From: JASHPR01 sp963815375
GTDB lineage: Bacteria; Actinomycetota; Actinomycetes; Streptosporangiales; Streptosporangiaceae
Assembly: GCA_963815375.1 (NCBI GenBank)
Contig: CAWFGX010000001.1
Coordinates: 2,418,001-2,482,000 of the forward strand
Length of the DNA: 64,000 nt
Direction: 5' to 3'
The translations under genes and the position numbers were made by a program. A model generated the notes under the pieces. The model was not told the origin of the DNA. It made no database searches and was given only the letters and a program-made list of their open reading frames with translations. Below, piece by piece: positions 27,725 to 36,875 of the stretch (within the stretch, counting starts at the first letter, position 1; each line of letters opens with the position of its first letter).

Positions 27725-29862
27725 TGCGGCGCGCCGGGGGGCGAGGTCCCTGGCCCGCCGTCTTCCGGGCCGTGCGGAAGCCCGTAGCCGAGGCTGCCAG
27801 TACCACCCAGATCCCCGCTGCCGCCGAAGCCGAAGCCGCCAGAGCCACTGCCGCTGCCGTCAGCGCCGCCCGGGCCCAGTGCCTGCTGAGCGCCGTCGCC
27901 GCTGGAGCTCACCGCCTGCCCATTGCCCTGCTCAGACCGGTCCGTGCGGGTGAGGGCCAGCTCCTTGGGCGTCAGCACCGGCGGCCGGTCCGAGGGCACC
28001 CGCTTGCCATAGCCGGTGTAGGAGCCGCGCGTGGCCCGCGGGCGGACCGGACTGAAGATCTCCAGAACCTGGCGCGCCGCCAGGGTCTCGTGCTCCATGA
28101 GCTGCAGCACGAGGTTGTCGAGCACGTCGCGGTACTGGACCAGGATCTCCCAGGCCTCGTCGTGCGCTGACTCGATGAGGCGGCGAACCTCCTCGTCGAT
28201 GGCAGAGGCGATCTCCTCGGAGTAGTCCCGGCTATGCGACATCTCGCGGCCGAGGAACGGCTCGCTGTCGCCCGAGCCGAACTTGCGGGCACCGAGCCGC
28301 TCGCTCATTCCGTACTCGGTGATCATGCCGCGGGCGATCTGGCTCGCCTTGTCGATGTCGTTGGCAGCGCCAGTGGTCGGCTCGTGGAAGACAAGCTCCT
28401 CGGCCGTGCGGCCGCCGAGCAGCATCGCGAGCTGGTCCATCATCTCGACGCGGCTGACCAGGAACTTGTCCTCCGCCGGGGCGGAGGCGGTGTACCCGAG
28501 AGCCCGGCCGCGCGGGATGATCGTGATCTTGTGCACCGGGTCGGCATTCGGCAGGGCGTGCCCCACCAGGGCGTGGCCGCCCTCGTGGTAGGCGATGATC
28601 TTCCGTTCCTTCTCCGACAGGAGCACACTCTTGCGCTTGGGGCCAGCCGTCACCCGGTCGATCGCCTCCTCGAGCGAGGCCATCGCGATCTGGGTCTGGT
28701 TCGCCCGCGCGGTGAGCAGCGCACCCTCGTTGATCACGTTAGCCAGGTCAGCCCCGGTGAAGCCGGGTGTCCGGCGGGCGATCAGGTCGAGCTCGACATC
28801 CGGGCCGAGCGGCTTGCCGCGCGCGTGCACCCGCAGGATGCCCTTGCGGCCAGCCAGGTCCGGCTGTGCCACCACGATCTGCCGGTCGAACCGGCCGGGG
28901 CGCAGCAGGGCCGGGTCGAGGATGTCCGGGCGGTTCGTCGCCGCGATCACGATGACCCCGCCCTTGGTGTCGAACCCGTCAAGCTCGACGAGCAGCTGGT
29001 TGAGGGTCTGCTCGCGCTCGTCATGGCCGCCGCCAAAGCCGGCCCCACGGTGGCGGCCCACCGCGTCGATCTCGTCCACGAACACGATCGCGGGCGCGTT
29101 CGCCTTCGCCTGCTCGAAGAGGTCACGGACCCGGGAGGCACCGACGCCGACGAACATCTCAACGAAGTCGGAACCCGAGATCGAGTAGAACGGGACCCCC
29201 GCCTCTCCGGCCACGGCGCGCGCCAGCAGCGTCTTGCCGGTGCCCGGCGGGCCGTACAGCAGCACGCCCTTGGGGATCTTCGCGCCAATGGCCTGGAACT
29301 TCCCGGGACTCTGCAGGAACTCCTTGATCTCCTGCAGTTCCTCGATGGCCTCATCGGCCCCGGCTACATCAGCGAAAGTCGTCTTCGGCGTGTCCTTGGT
29401 GATCAGTTTCGCCTTGGACTTGCCAAAGTTCATGACCCTGGAGCCGCCGCCCTGCATCTGGTTCATGAACAGGAAGAAGAGCACCAGGATCAGGACAAAC
29501 GGCAGGTAACTGAGGATGTCGTCAAAGATCGAGCTGCCCTTGGGGGCCTGAACGCTGTAGCCCTCAGGAAGCTTGCCGGCCTTGTAGCTGGCCTGCAGGG
29601 TGTTAGCAAGCGTCTGGCCCTGGTTGCCGACCCAGGACGCCTGCAGCGTCTCTCCCTTGTCGGTGGTGATCTCGATCGTCTGGCTGGACTGGATCAGCGT
29701 GGCTTCCTTCACCTGACCGCTGTTGATCAGGCCGACCACCTGAGAGGTGTCGGCCGGCTTGTAGGTGGTGCCGCCACTGGCCCAGCGGATCAGGAAGAAC
29801 AAGCAAAAGATCACGACAAGGACGACGATGAGCGGCCCGCGGAAGTAGCGCCTCACGTCCAT
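27721..29862 (-). CDS. ftsH: FtsH membrane AAA+ metalloprotease
   Basis: The 713-residue protein degrades membrane and regulatory proteins. Two transmembrane helices (about residues 8-27 and 115-135) flank an extracytoplasmic domain. The AAA+ module has GPPGTGKT, the second region of homology and ATNRPDILDPALLRPGRFDR. The zinc site HEGGH is in AYHEGGHALVGHALP. The tail of about 90 residues is glycine-rich and longer than in E. coli. ATG at 29862. Confidence 0.96.
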   Translation of the reverse strand: MDVRRYFRGPLIVVLVVIFCLFFLIRWASGGTTYKPADTSQVVGLINSGQVKEATLIQSSQTIEITTDKGETLQASWVGNQGQTLANTLQASYKAGKLPEGYSVQAPKGSSIFDDILSYLPFVLILVLFFLFMNQMQGGGSRVMNFGKSKAKLITKDTPKTTFADVAGADEAIEELQEIKEFLQSPGKFQAIGAKIPKGVLLYGPPGTGKTLLARAVAGEAGVPFYSISGSDFVEMFVGVGASRVRDLFEQAKANAPAIVFVDEIDAVGRHRGAGFGGGHDEREQTLNQLLVELDGFDTKGGVIVIAATNRPDILDPALLRPGRFDRQIVVAQPDLAGRKGILRVHARGKPLGPDVELDLIARRTPGFTGADLANVINEGALLTARANQTQIAMASLEEAIDRVTAGPKRKSVLLSEKERKIIAYHEGGHALVGHALPNADPVHKITIIPRGRALGYTASAPAEDKFLVSRVEMMDQLAMLLGGRTAEELVFHEPTTGAANDIDKASQIARGMITEYGMSERLGARKFGSGDSEPFLGREMSHSRDYSEEIASAIDEEVRRLIESAHDEAWEILVQYRDVLDNLVLQLMEHETLAARQVLEIFSPVRPRATRGSYTGYGKRVPSDRPPVLTPKELALTRTDRSEQGNGQAVSSSGDGAQQALGPGGADGSGSGSGGFGFGGSGDLGGTGSLGYGLPHGPEDGGPGTSPPGAPQ

Positions 29863-30253
29863 CAGCTAGCGGCCTCGCCCGGGGGCGGGCCGACCCTCCT
29901 GACCAGCCTCACGATCCCGCCGACCCTCGGCGGGACTGGAATATGTCCCAGCGCCCATGCGCAGTTTCCTCTCTGCCCCGGACACCGCCGGACTGAGCGG
30001 CCTCGGTGCCGGTTTCGTACCACGTGCTTGTACCACGGGGCCCGCCTGATACACGGGGATATTCGACGGTACACCGCGTTGGCGGTTGCTGGCACGCCGG
30101 ACGCTCCCTCGGCGGCAGCCACTCCGGCCTTCATAACCGGGTGAACGCATTTCACTGCTGTTTGTTTCCCGCTCAGGCCCGTGTTTCCTGGGTGAGCCGC
30201 CGCGTTGTTTCCGCCGCGCCGGCACCGGACTCTGCGCCGAGTCATTTCCGAGG
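29863..30253. other. Intergenic region between hpt and ftsH
   Basis: About 390 bases with lower GC and no protein-like frame. On the plus strand it holds a small perfect hairpin (CCCGCCGA/TCGGCGGG near 29914-29932) and a near-repeat of GTACCACG at about 30017 and 30030. It probably contains the ftsH promoter and the end of the hpt transcript. Confidence 0.5.
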
Positions 30254-30886
30254 CTAGCCGCCGGCGCCGACCGCTGGCTCAGCCGGCTGCGCCGGGGCTT
30301 CCCCTGAGCCGCGTTTTGGTGTGCCGGGAGCCTGGCCACCGTACACATGTGGTGCCAGGGTGCCGATGAACGGGAGGTTCCGGTAGCGCTCGGCGTAGTC
30401 GAGCCCGTAGCCGATCACAAAGGCATCGGCGATGTCGAAGCCGGTGTACGCCACGTCGACCTCGATCTGCGCCGCGCCCGGCTTCCGGAGCAGCGCGCAG
30501 ACCCGCAGCGATGCCGGGCCGCGCGACTGAAGGTTGCGCATCAGCCAGGACAGGGTCAGGCCGGAATCGATGATGTCCTCCACGACCAGCACATGACGAC
30601 CTGTGATGTCTGTGTCGAGGTCCTTAAGAATGCGCACAACGCCGGATGACTTGGTGCCTGAGCCGTAGGAGGAAACCGCCATCCAGTCCATCTTTACCGG
30701 CAGCCGGATTGCGCGGGCGAGGTCGGCCATCACCATCACGGCACCCTTGAGCACCCCCACCAGCAGGAGTTCGCGATCGGCGTAATCCGCGTCGATCTGA
30801 ACGGCCAGTTCAGCGATGCGCTCCTGCAACTGCTCCGGCGTGATCAGCACGCCCTGCAGGTCCGCGCCCATGTCAGCCGCGTCCAC
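30254..30886 (-). CDS. hpt: Hypoxanthine phosphoribosyltransferase
   Basis: The 210-residue enzyme salvages hypoxanthine and guanine. The PRPP-binding signature is VLVVEDIIDSGLTLSWL; GVLKGAVMVMADLAR and VSSYGSGTKSSG are the loops expected. The GTG at 30886 follows GGGAGGGGACGA. It overlaps the end of tilS by 14 bases, so the two are coupled. The proline/alanine-rich C-terminal tail is about 25 residues longer than usual. Confidence 0.93.
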   Translation of the reverse strand: MDAADMGADLQGVLITPEQLQERIAELAVQIDADYADRELLLVGVLKGAVMVMADLARAIRLPVKMDWMAVSSYGSGTKSSGVVRILKDLDTDITGRHVLVVEDIIDSGLTLSWLMRNLQSRGPASLRVCALLRKPGAAQIEVDVAYTGFDIADAFVIGYGLDYAERYRNLPFIGTLAPHVYGGQAPGTPKRGSGEAPAQPAEPAVGAGG

Positions 30887-31952
30887 TCGTCCCCTCCCAG
30901 CCCCCCTCGTCACCCGGGCCACCCGCGTCGCCCTGGTCACGCCGTTCACGGCGCAGCAGCAGCCTCCCATACCGGCGCAGACCGCGTACCCCGCCTGGCA
31001 AGTCGGTCCAGCGCTGCCCGTGCCATCCGGTCACCAGCGCGTCGAGCGCAGCCACATGCCGCGCAGTCAGCGCCCCTGGCGGGCAGCCCGCCGCGACAGC
31101 CGCGTCCCGGAGCACTCGCGACCGGATCGCCTCTGGCAAAGCGGCGACCGCATCGAGCGGCAGGCCAGGCTGGCCCGTCGCCATCCGTTCGGCAGCGATT
31201 TTGGCTTGAGAATCCAGGTAGTCAGCGTCAGCGCGGAGCTGGCGCGCGCTCCGTGCCAGCGCCTCCGCGACGCCCGGCCCGAGCTCGGCCTCCAGGGCTG
31301 GCATCAGCCGCTGCCGCACCCGGGCCCGGGCGAACGCCGGGTCGGCGTTCTGCGGGTCCTCCCACGCCTGGAGGCTCTGGGCTGCGCAGGCCGCCCGGGT
31401 CTGGGCGCGGCTGACCCCGAGCAGCGGGCGCAGGCAGCGGCCGCTGCGCTCGGGCATGCCGGACAGCGAGCGCGCCCCGGAACCGCGCGCCAGACCGAGC
31501 AGCACAGTCTCGGCCTGGTCATCGCTGGTGTGCCCGAGCAGAATCGCCGCGGCGCCGGTCTCGACGGCTGCTTGCTCCAGGGCCAGGTACCTGGCCACGC
31601 GGGCCGCCGCCTCCGGGCCCGGGTAGCCCGGCGTCCCGGCCACGGCGACCGCAGCGCCGATGCTCAGGACCGGGTCCAGGCCCAGCTTTTCCATCGCCGT
31701 GGCCGCCGACTGCGCCTGCGCGGCCGATCCTTGCTGCAGCCCGTGGTCGACAGTCACGCCGCCAGCACGCAGCACAAGCCGGGGCGCCTCGAACGCCAGC
31801 GCGGCCGCTAGCGCTAGCGAGTCGGCGCCGCCCGAGCACGCCGCGAGCACCAGGTCACCAGGCTCGAGACCACCGGGCTCACCGACACGGGCCGATAGGC
31901 ACCGGCGCACAGCCAGGCGTACCTGCGCGACCGCGGGGTGCGGTCCGGCCAT
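30873..31952 (-). CDS. tilS: tRNA(Ile)-lysidine synthase
   Basis: TilS converts C34 of tRNA-Ile(CAU) to lysidine. The 359-residue protein has the PP-loop motif CSGGADSLALAAAL near residue 37, then LLGHTSDDQAETVLLGLARGSGARSLSGM, the family signature. The C-terminal region is shorter than in E. coli. It precedes hpt as in most actinobacteria. Start ATG at 31952, 24 bases after the metalloprotease stop. Confidence 0.93.
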   Translation of the reverse strand: MAGPHPAVAQVRLAVRRCLSARVGEPGGLEPGDLVLAACSGGADSLALAAALAFEAPRLVLRAGGVTVDHGLQQGSAAQAQSAATAMEKLGLDPVLSIGAAVAVAGTPGYPGPEAAARVARYLALEQAAVETGAAAILLGHTSDDQAETVLLGLARGSGARSLSGMPERSGRCLRPLLGVSRAQTRAACAAQSLQAWEDPQNADPAFARARVRQRLMPALEAELGPGVAEALARSARQLRADADYLDSQAKIAAERMATGQPGLPLDAVAALPEAIRSRVLRDAAVAAGCPPGALTARHVAALDALVTGWHGQRWTDLPGGVRGLRRYGRLLLRRERRDQGDAGGPGDEGGWEGTSGRG

Positions 31953-31976
31953 TGCTCGTCACTCCGGGCTGCCAGC

Positions 31977-33110
31977 TCAGCCGGTGCCGTCTCCGTTGCC
32001 AGCCGGCCCGAGGCTCGGCTGGCTGTCCACCCGGGCCAGCCAGGACAGCGGGCTGATGATCTCGTCCATGGTTGGCAGCGTCTCCGGCGAGGTCCACACC
32101 TTGTTGAACGTCGCCATGCCCGCTTCCTCCACGACCGTCTTGACGAAGCGCGACCCCTGCTCGTACTGCTTGTTCTTCAGGTCGATGCCGAGGATCCTGC
32201 GGATGGCCTGCTCGATCCGGCCGCCGCTGACCCGCCGCGCGGAGAACTTGGCCCGGATCTCGGCCACGGACGGCACGACGCTCGGGCCGACCGCGTCCAT
32301 GACATAGTCCCCGTGGCCCTCGACCAGTGTCATCACCGCTGTCAGCCGGTCCAGGATCTCCCGCTGGCGCGGGCTCTGGATCGCCTCGATCAGGCTCTCG
32401 CCGTTGCCGCGGACAGCCCCGGCCACGGCGTCGGCCGCTGACCGCAGGCGGTCCAGGATCGACGCCGGGTCCAGGTCGGATGCCAGCAGGAACTCGGTCA
32501 TCTGCTGCTGCACGTACGGGCGGAGCCAGCTCACCGAGGTGAACTGGGTCCGGTGCGTCTCCTCGTGCAGGCACACCCAGCGCCGGAAGTCGTGCGGGTC
32601 GACCTTGAGCTCGCGCTCCACCATGACGATGTTGGGAGCCACCAGTGTCAGCCGGCCAGCGGGCGCCTCGGCGGCCGCCGTCTGGGGCGCGGCCGGGTCA
32701 GGGGGCAGGAACAGCTCGTACTGGCCGAGGACCCGGCCTGCCAGGTAGGCGAGGATCAGGCCAGCCTGCATGCCAGTGACCCGCGAGCCGACCGCGGTGA
32801 TCACCGACCCGGCCGGCGGGGCCGTCCCTCGCTGCTGCATGTGCTCGACCAGCGGGTCGAGCACCACCCGGAACCCGTCGACGTTCGCGCGGATCCAGCC
32901 GGGCCGGTCCACGACCGCGATCCGGCCGCCGTCGGGTGAGCCGGCCAGCCCAGTGACCTCGCGCACCGGCTCCTGGACCGCGGCGGCGAGCTTCCGCAAC
33001 TCCGCGATCACCTTCCGGGCCTCGGGGAGGCTCACCGGGGGGCCAGGCCGGGCCCACCTCACACCTGTGGACGTGGCGACATTCCAGTCGATCATCTGTG
33101 CGCTGCTCAC
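31977..33110 (-). CDS. Zinc-dependent metalloprotease of the DUF2342 family
   Basis: The 377-residue protein carries HEETH in CLHEETHRTQF, with a downstream EGHGDYVMDA that likely supplies the third zinc ligand. This matches the actinobacterial family once labelled coenzyme F420 biosynthesis-associated and now called zinc-dependent metalloprotease. No signal peptide is seen, so it is cytoplasmic. Its substrate is unknown. Start GTG at 33110 gives the conserved VSSAQMIDWNVA. Linked to dacB and tilS as in mycobacteria. Confidence 0.83.
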   Translation of the reverse strand: MSSAQMIDWNVATSTGVRWARPGPPVSLPEARKVIAELRKLAAAVQEPVREVTGLAGSPDGGRIAVVDRPGWIRANVDGFRVVLDPLVEHMQQRGTAPPAGSVITAVGSRVTGMQAGLILAYLAGRVLGQYELFLPPDPAAPQTAAAEAPAGRLTLVAPNIVMVERELKVDPHDFRRWVCLHEETHRTQFTSVSWLRPYVQQQMTEFLLASDLDPASILDRLRSAADAVAGAVRGNGESLIEAIQSPRQREILDRLTAVMTLVEGHGDYVMDAVGPSVVPSVAEIRAKFSARRVSGGRIEQAIRRILGIDLKNKQYEQGSRFVKTVVEEAGMATFNKVWTSPETLPTMDEIISPLSWLARVDSQPSLGPAGNGDGTG

Positions 33111-33180
33111 ACCACCACCGTACGTTGCCGACCGCACACCTGGTGACGGGCGGGTAAACCACAGGCGCATAACGGCCGGG

Positions 33181-34632
33181 TCACTGGCACCCGCAGGCCG
33201 CTAGCGCGGTCGCCACGCGGGTCAGCTGGTCGGCTCCTGGGACGAGGCCGGCGGCGGGCACCTGGTCCGCCATGAACGCGAACGCGAACAGCTGCCCGTT
33301 CCGCGCGTACGCGATCCCGGCCAGCGCCACCACGGTCGACAGGTTGCCGGTCTTCGCCCGGACTACGCCGAGCGCTGGCTGCCCCAGGGCACCGAACACG
33401 CTGCCACCAGCGGCGAGGGTGCCGGAGAAACCGGCAACAGGCAGGCCGGTGATCACCGCGCGCAGGCCGGGCTCGCCGGACGCGCCGGCCAGCCGGATCA
33501 GCTGGACCAGGGTTCCGGGCGTGATCCGGTCCATCGGCGACAGCCCGCTGCCGTCGACCAGGCTGACGCCGCTGCCGAGGCCGAGCCGGGCGAGCACCGT
33601 GGTCACGGCCGCGGCCCCGCCAGCGAACGACGCGGGCTGCCCGGTGGCGATCGCGACCTGCCTGGCCAGGTTCTCGGCGATCACGTTGTTGCTCTCGGTG
33701 AGCATCTGACCGACGATCTGTGACAGCGGCGGTGACGAGACCGAGGCCAGCCTGGCGCTCCCGGCCGGGGCCTGCTGGGGCGCTGGCCCGCTGCTGACCG
33801 TGATCCCGTCACCGGTCAGGAACGACGCGAACGCGTGCGCGGCGTCCGCCGCCGGGGTCTCCGAGCGCTTGACTCCCTGGTTATCCACGTCATCCGGGAG
33901 GCCGCCAGCGGTCAGCCGGCCCTGGTCCACCTCCAGCGACTCGATCGGGGTGACGTTGCCCGTTGTGACGTAGCCCTGTGTCCAGCCCGGGGCCATCTCC
34001 GGCCCGGTGAACAGGGACGTGTCGTAGCCGAGCGTCACTGTCTGGATGCCCTTGGCCCGGAGTGCCTGCGCTGTCGCCGCGGCCAGCGACTCCAGCGACG
34101 CCGGCTGCGGGTAGTTGGACGCGGGGTAAGGGCTGGCGGACAGCGTCGGGTCGCCGCCGCCAGCCAGGATGATCGACGACGCGGTGGGGCCGGCGAGGAC
34201 CCGCGTGGTGAGCGTTGCGCTGGGGCCGAGCACGTCGAGCGCGGCGACCGCGGTGGCCAGCTTCGCCGTGGAGGCCGGCGCGAATCCGGTCCCGGACTGC
34301 TGGGAGAACAGGACCTGCCCGGTGGAAAGGTCAGCGACCACCCCGCCGACGTGCGGGCCGAGAGCAGCCGAGCCGAGCAGGCCGGACAGTGCCGCGCTGA
34401 CGCCCGCGCTGCTGGCAGCCTGCCCGGCCGCCGGGTCGCCCACCGGGCCGAGTACCGGGCCAGGGCGGGTAACGCGGCCGCTGGCCACCGACGCCGGCTG
34501 CCACAGCGCCAGGCGGCGCGGCAGCAGGTGAGCCACTGCGAGCGCGGCGATCAGCGTGAACGCGGTGAGCAGAACCAGCGACAGCCATGCTGCCCGCGGG
34601 AACCCGCTCCCTGTCGGCGTGCTCACGTTCAC
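33181..34632 (-). CDS. dacB: D-alanyl-D-alanine carboxypeptidase / endopeptidase (PBP4 type, S13)
   Basis: The protein (about 483 residues) has one N-terminal membrane anchor, then the S13 penicillin-binding domain. The three active-site motifs are PASTAKLATA (SxxK), TESNNVIAE (SxN) and AKTGNLSTV (KTG). It trims or cross-cleaves peptidoglycan stem peptides outside the membrane. The start is uncertain. GTG codons at 34632 and 34626 leave room for the divergent ppa promoter. An in-frame ATG at 34686 would reach to within 43 bases of ppa. Confidence 0.88.
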   Translation of the reverse strand: MNVSTPTGSGFPRAAWLSLVLLTAFTLIAALAVAHLLPRRLALWQPASVASGRVTRPGPVLGPVGDPAAGQAASSAGVSAALSGLLGSAALGPHVGGVVADLSTGQVLFSQQSGTGFAPASTAKLATAVAALDVLGPSATLTTRVLAGPTASSIILAGGGDPTLSASPYPASNYPQPASLESLAAATAQALRAKGIQTVTLGYDTSLFTGPEMAPGWTQGYVTTGNVTPIESLEVDQGRLTAGGLPDDVDNQGVKRSETPAADAAHAFASFLTGDGITVSSGPAPQQAPAGSARLASVSSPPLSQIVGQMLTESNNVIAENLARQVAIATGQPASFAGGAAAVTTVLARLGLGSGVSLVDGSGLSPMDRITPGTLVQLIRLAGASGEPGLRAVITGLPVAGFSGTLAAGGSVFGALGQPALGVVRAKTGNLSTVVALAGIAYARNGQLFAFAFMADQVPAAGLVPGADQLTRVATALAACGCQ

Positions 34633-34728
34633 TCGCGGAATGCTAGATGTCGAAACGCGCTGCCGGAGCCGGACCCGGGTAGACATGTGGCGGCAGCGTC
34701 ACACAACTGGGGCCGGGAGGGCACGACT

Positions 34729-35220
34729 GTGGAATTCGACGTGACCGTCGAGATACCCAAAGGGCAGCGTAACAAGTACGAGATGGATCACGAGACCGGC
34801 AGGATCCGGCTCGACAGGATGCTGTTCACGTCTACCCGATACCCCGCTGACTATGGGTTTATTGAGGGCACGCTGGCCGACGACGGCGACCCGCTCGACG
34901 CGCTCGTTCTGCTCGAGGAACCCACGTTCCCAGGCTGCCTGATCCGGTGCCGGGCAATCGGCATGTTCCGGATGCGGGACGAGAAGGGCAGGGACGACAA
35001 AGTCCTCACCGTGGCCGCTACCGACCCGCGGATGGCGCACCTGCGCGACATCGAGGATGTCCCGGAGTTCGATCGGCTGGAGATCAAGCATTTCTTCGAG
35101 GTCTACAAGGAGCTCGAGCCTGGGAAGCAAGTCGAGGCCGCCCGGTGGGTAGGCCGTGACGAGGCGCTCGCAGAGATCGAGTCCTGCGTCGCGCGCTTGG
35201 TCACCCATGAGCGACACTGA
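34729..35220 (+). CDS. ppa: Inorganic pyrophosphatase (family I)
   Basis: The 163-residue enzyme hydrolyses pyrophosphate. It begins VEFDVTVEIPKGQRNKYEMD and shows the metal-binding signature DGDPLDALVL, then HLRDIEDVPEFD and HFFEVYKELEPGK. The GTG at 34729 is preceded by GGGAGG. The frame extends upstream only as antisense of dacB. Crp follows 34 bases later, probably with its own translation signal GGAGG. Confidence 0.96.
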   Translation: MEFDVTVEIPKGQRNKYEMDHETGRIRLDRMLFTSTRYPADYGFIEGTLADDGDPLDALVLLEEPTFPGCLIRCRAIGMFRMRDEKGRDDKVLTVAATDPRMAHLRDIEDVPEFDRLEIKHFFEVYKELEPGKQVEAARWVGRDEALAEIESCVARLVTHERH

Positions 35221-35254
35221 GTAAGTATTGCCTGGAGGCAGGCGAGGAGGTGCC

Positions 35255-35938
35255 GTGGAACACGCTGAGGCCATGCTCAGGCGGGCCCCGCTGTTCGAGG
35301 CCCTGGACGATGATGCGACGCGCGAGCTGCAGGCCGGGGCCGTCGAGGTCCGCCTTGGCCGGGGCGAGCGGCTGTTCGACGAAGGCGACGACGGAGACCG
35401 GCTGTATGTAGTGCTCGAGGGCAAGATCAAGCTCACCCGGGCGTCGGCGGACGGCCGGGAGAACCTGATCAGCGTGATGGGCCCGGGCGAGATGTTCGGC
35501 GAGCTGTCGCTGTTCGACCCGCGGCCCCGGACGATGAGCGCGTCAGCGATCACAGACGTCCGCCTCGCCGGGGTGGCCCATGACTACCTGCGGACCTGGC
35601 TGACCGGGCGGCCCGACGTGGGCATGCACCTGCTCGCCGCGCTGGCACGGCGGCTACGGCGCACCAACGAGGTCATGTCCGACCTGGTGTTCACTGACGT
35701 TCCCGGCCGGGTGGCCAAGGCACTGCTCGACCTGGCGGCCCGTTTCGGCACCCAGCGGGAGGACGGGCTGCAGGTCAACCACGACCTGACCCAGGAGGAG
35801 CTGGCCCAGCTCGTCGGCGCGTCCCGGGAGACCGTCAACAAGGCCCTCGCCGACTTCGTAGCGCGCGGCTGGATTCAGCTGCACCCGAAGTCAGTTCTGT
35901 TGATAGATCCAGAACGGATGCGACGGCGAGCCCGCTGA
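35255..35938 (+). CDS. crp: Crp/Fnr-family transcription regulator, probably cAMP-responsive
   Basis: The 227-residue protein has an N-terminal cyclic-nucleotide domain (RLYVVLEGKIKL, then GEMFGELSLFDPRPRTMSA, the phosphate-binding cassette) and a C-terminal winged HTH (LTQEELAQLVGASRETVNKAL). It matches the Crp of Streptomyces and mycobacteria (Rv3676) in length and in its place beside an MBL hydrolase. GTG at 35255 follows GAGGAGG. It converges on the MBL gene 10 bases away. Confidence 0.92.
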   Translation: MEHAEAMLRRAPLFEALDDDATRELQAGAVEVRLGRGERLFDEGDDGDRLYVVLEGKIKLTRASADGRENLISVMGPGEMFGELSLFDPRPRTMSASAITDVRLAGVAHDYLRTWLTGRPDVGMHLLAALARRLRRTNEVMSDLVFTDVPGRVAKALLDLAARFGTQREDGLQVNHDLTQEELAQLVGASRETVNKALADFVARGWIQLHPKSVLLIDPERMRRRAR

Positions 35939-35948
35939 CACGCTGAAC

Positions 35949-36875
35949 TCACTCCGGCGCCGCAGCGCCAGGCGGCAGCTCACCCCGCTCGGCCAGGTAG
36001 GACAGCGTGGCCCGGACCGACCACTCGGCAAACGGCCACAGCGCCTGGCCCACGTCCGTGTACACGCGGGCCACGATGTCAGGCACCGCGGTGGCCCCCG
36101 CGTCGAGTGCGGCCGCCACCGCAGCCAGGCGTTCTGCTCGATGAGCGATGTAGTAGTCGAGCGTGGCCGCCGGATCGGCGAGCATCGGCCCGTGGCCGGG
36201 CAGTAGCGCCCGCAGTCCTGCCCTGTCGGCCAGGGCGCGCAGCCGGTCCAGTGAGCGGAGGTAGTCACTGAGGCTGCCGTCGTCCGCGATCACCGTGGTG
36301 CCGCGGCCGAGCACGGTGTCCCCGGTCAGCAGCGCGCCGTCCGCCTCCAGCAGCAGGCACACCGAGTCGCGGGTGTGGCCTGGCGTCTCGATCACGGTCA
36401 GCTCGCAGCCGCCGGCCAGCACTGTGTCTCCGGGCCCGAGCCCGTCGTCACCCTGTGCTAGTCCGGGGGGACGAGCCCCCAAAACCCCCCCGGGGCGCCG
36501 GTGCGCCCGGTCGACGGCCAGCACCGGGGCTCCGGTGAGCTCGGCGAGCCGCCGGGCCCCGGCCGAGTGGTCGGCGTGCCCGTGCGTGAGCACGATCCGC
36601 TCGATCCGCTGTCCCGCCTGCCCGGCCGCCGCGGTGATCCGGTCCAGGTGCCCGGCGTCGTCGGGACCGGGGTCCACCACTATCGCCGCCGCCGACCCAG
36701 GCTCCGCCACCAGCCAGGTGTTGGTGCCGTCGAGCGTCATCAGCGACGGGTTGGGCGCCAGGATGCAGCGTGCCCGGCTGGTCCCGGTTCCGTCGATAGG
36801 GGCCCGGGCGGTCACAGCGTTTCCGGTTCGCTCGCCTCCGGGGCGCTTTTGGGCGCGCGCCTCCGGCTCGCTCAC
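35949..36875 (-). CDS. MBL-fold metallo-hydrolase with an inserted palindromic element
   Basis: The 308-residue protein shows the metallo-beta-lactamase fold: GTNTWLVAEPGSAA, the zinc motif THGHADHSAGARRL, then TPGHTRDS, TGDTVLGRGT and LLPGHGP. It resembles the hydrolase beside crp in mycobacteria (Rv3677c); the substrate is unknown. Residues encoded by 36455-36494 (RPGGVLGARPPGLAQ) derive from a GC-rich palindrome and look like an in-frame insertion between DRAHRR and GDDGLGPGD. Its GTG overlaps the Nudix stop (GTGA). Confidence 0.86.
   Translation of the reverse strand: MSEPEARAQKRPGGERTGNAVTARAPIDGTGTSRARCILAPNPSLMTLDGTNTWLVAEPGSAAAIVVDPGPDDAGHLDRITAAAGQAGQRIERIVLTHGHADHSAGARRLAELTGAPVLAVDRAHRRPGGVLGARPPGLAQGDDGLGPGDTVLAGGCELTVIETPGHTRDSVCLLLEADGALLTGDTVLGRGTTVIADDGSLSDYLRSLDRLRALADRAGLRALLPGHGPMLADPAATLDYYIAHRAERLAAVAAALDAGATAVPDIVARVYTDVGQALWPFAEWSVRATLSYLAERGELPPGAAAPE
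36455..36494. repeat. Palindromic GC-rich element, copy 2, within the MBL gene
   Basis: GTGCTAGTCC, a run of six G, ACGAG, five C, AAAA and a run of seven C closely match the element at 1812-1850. It stays in frame in the host gene and adds about 14 residues between two conserved segments. Confidence 0.75.

Noticed and set aside
28234..30144. 636-codon open frame on the plus strand
   Set aside because: Antisense to ftsH, then running through intergenic DNA; no domain.
33835..34728. N-terminal extension of ppa to a 461-codon protein
   Set aside because: The extension is antisense to dacB, and the pyrophosphatase begins naturally at GTG 34729 with a good ribosome site.
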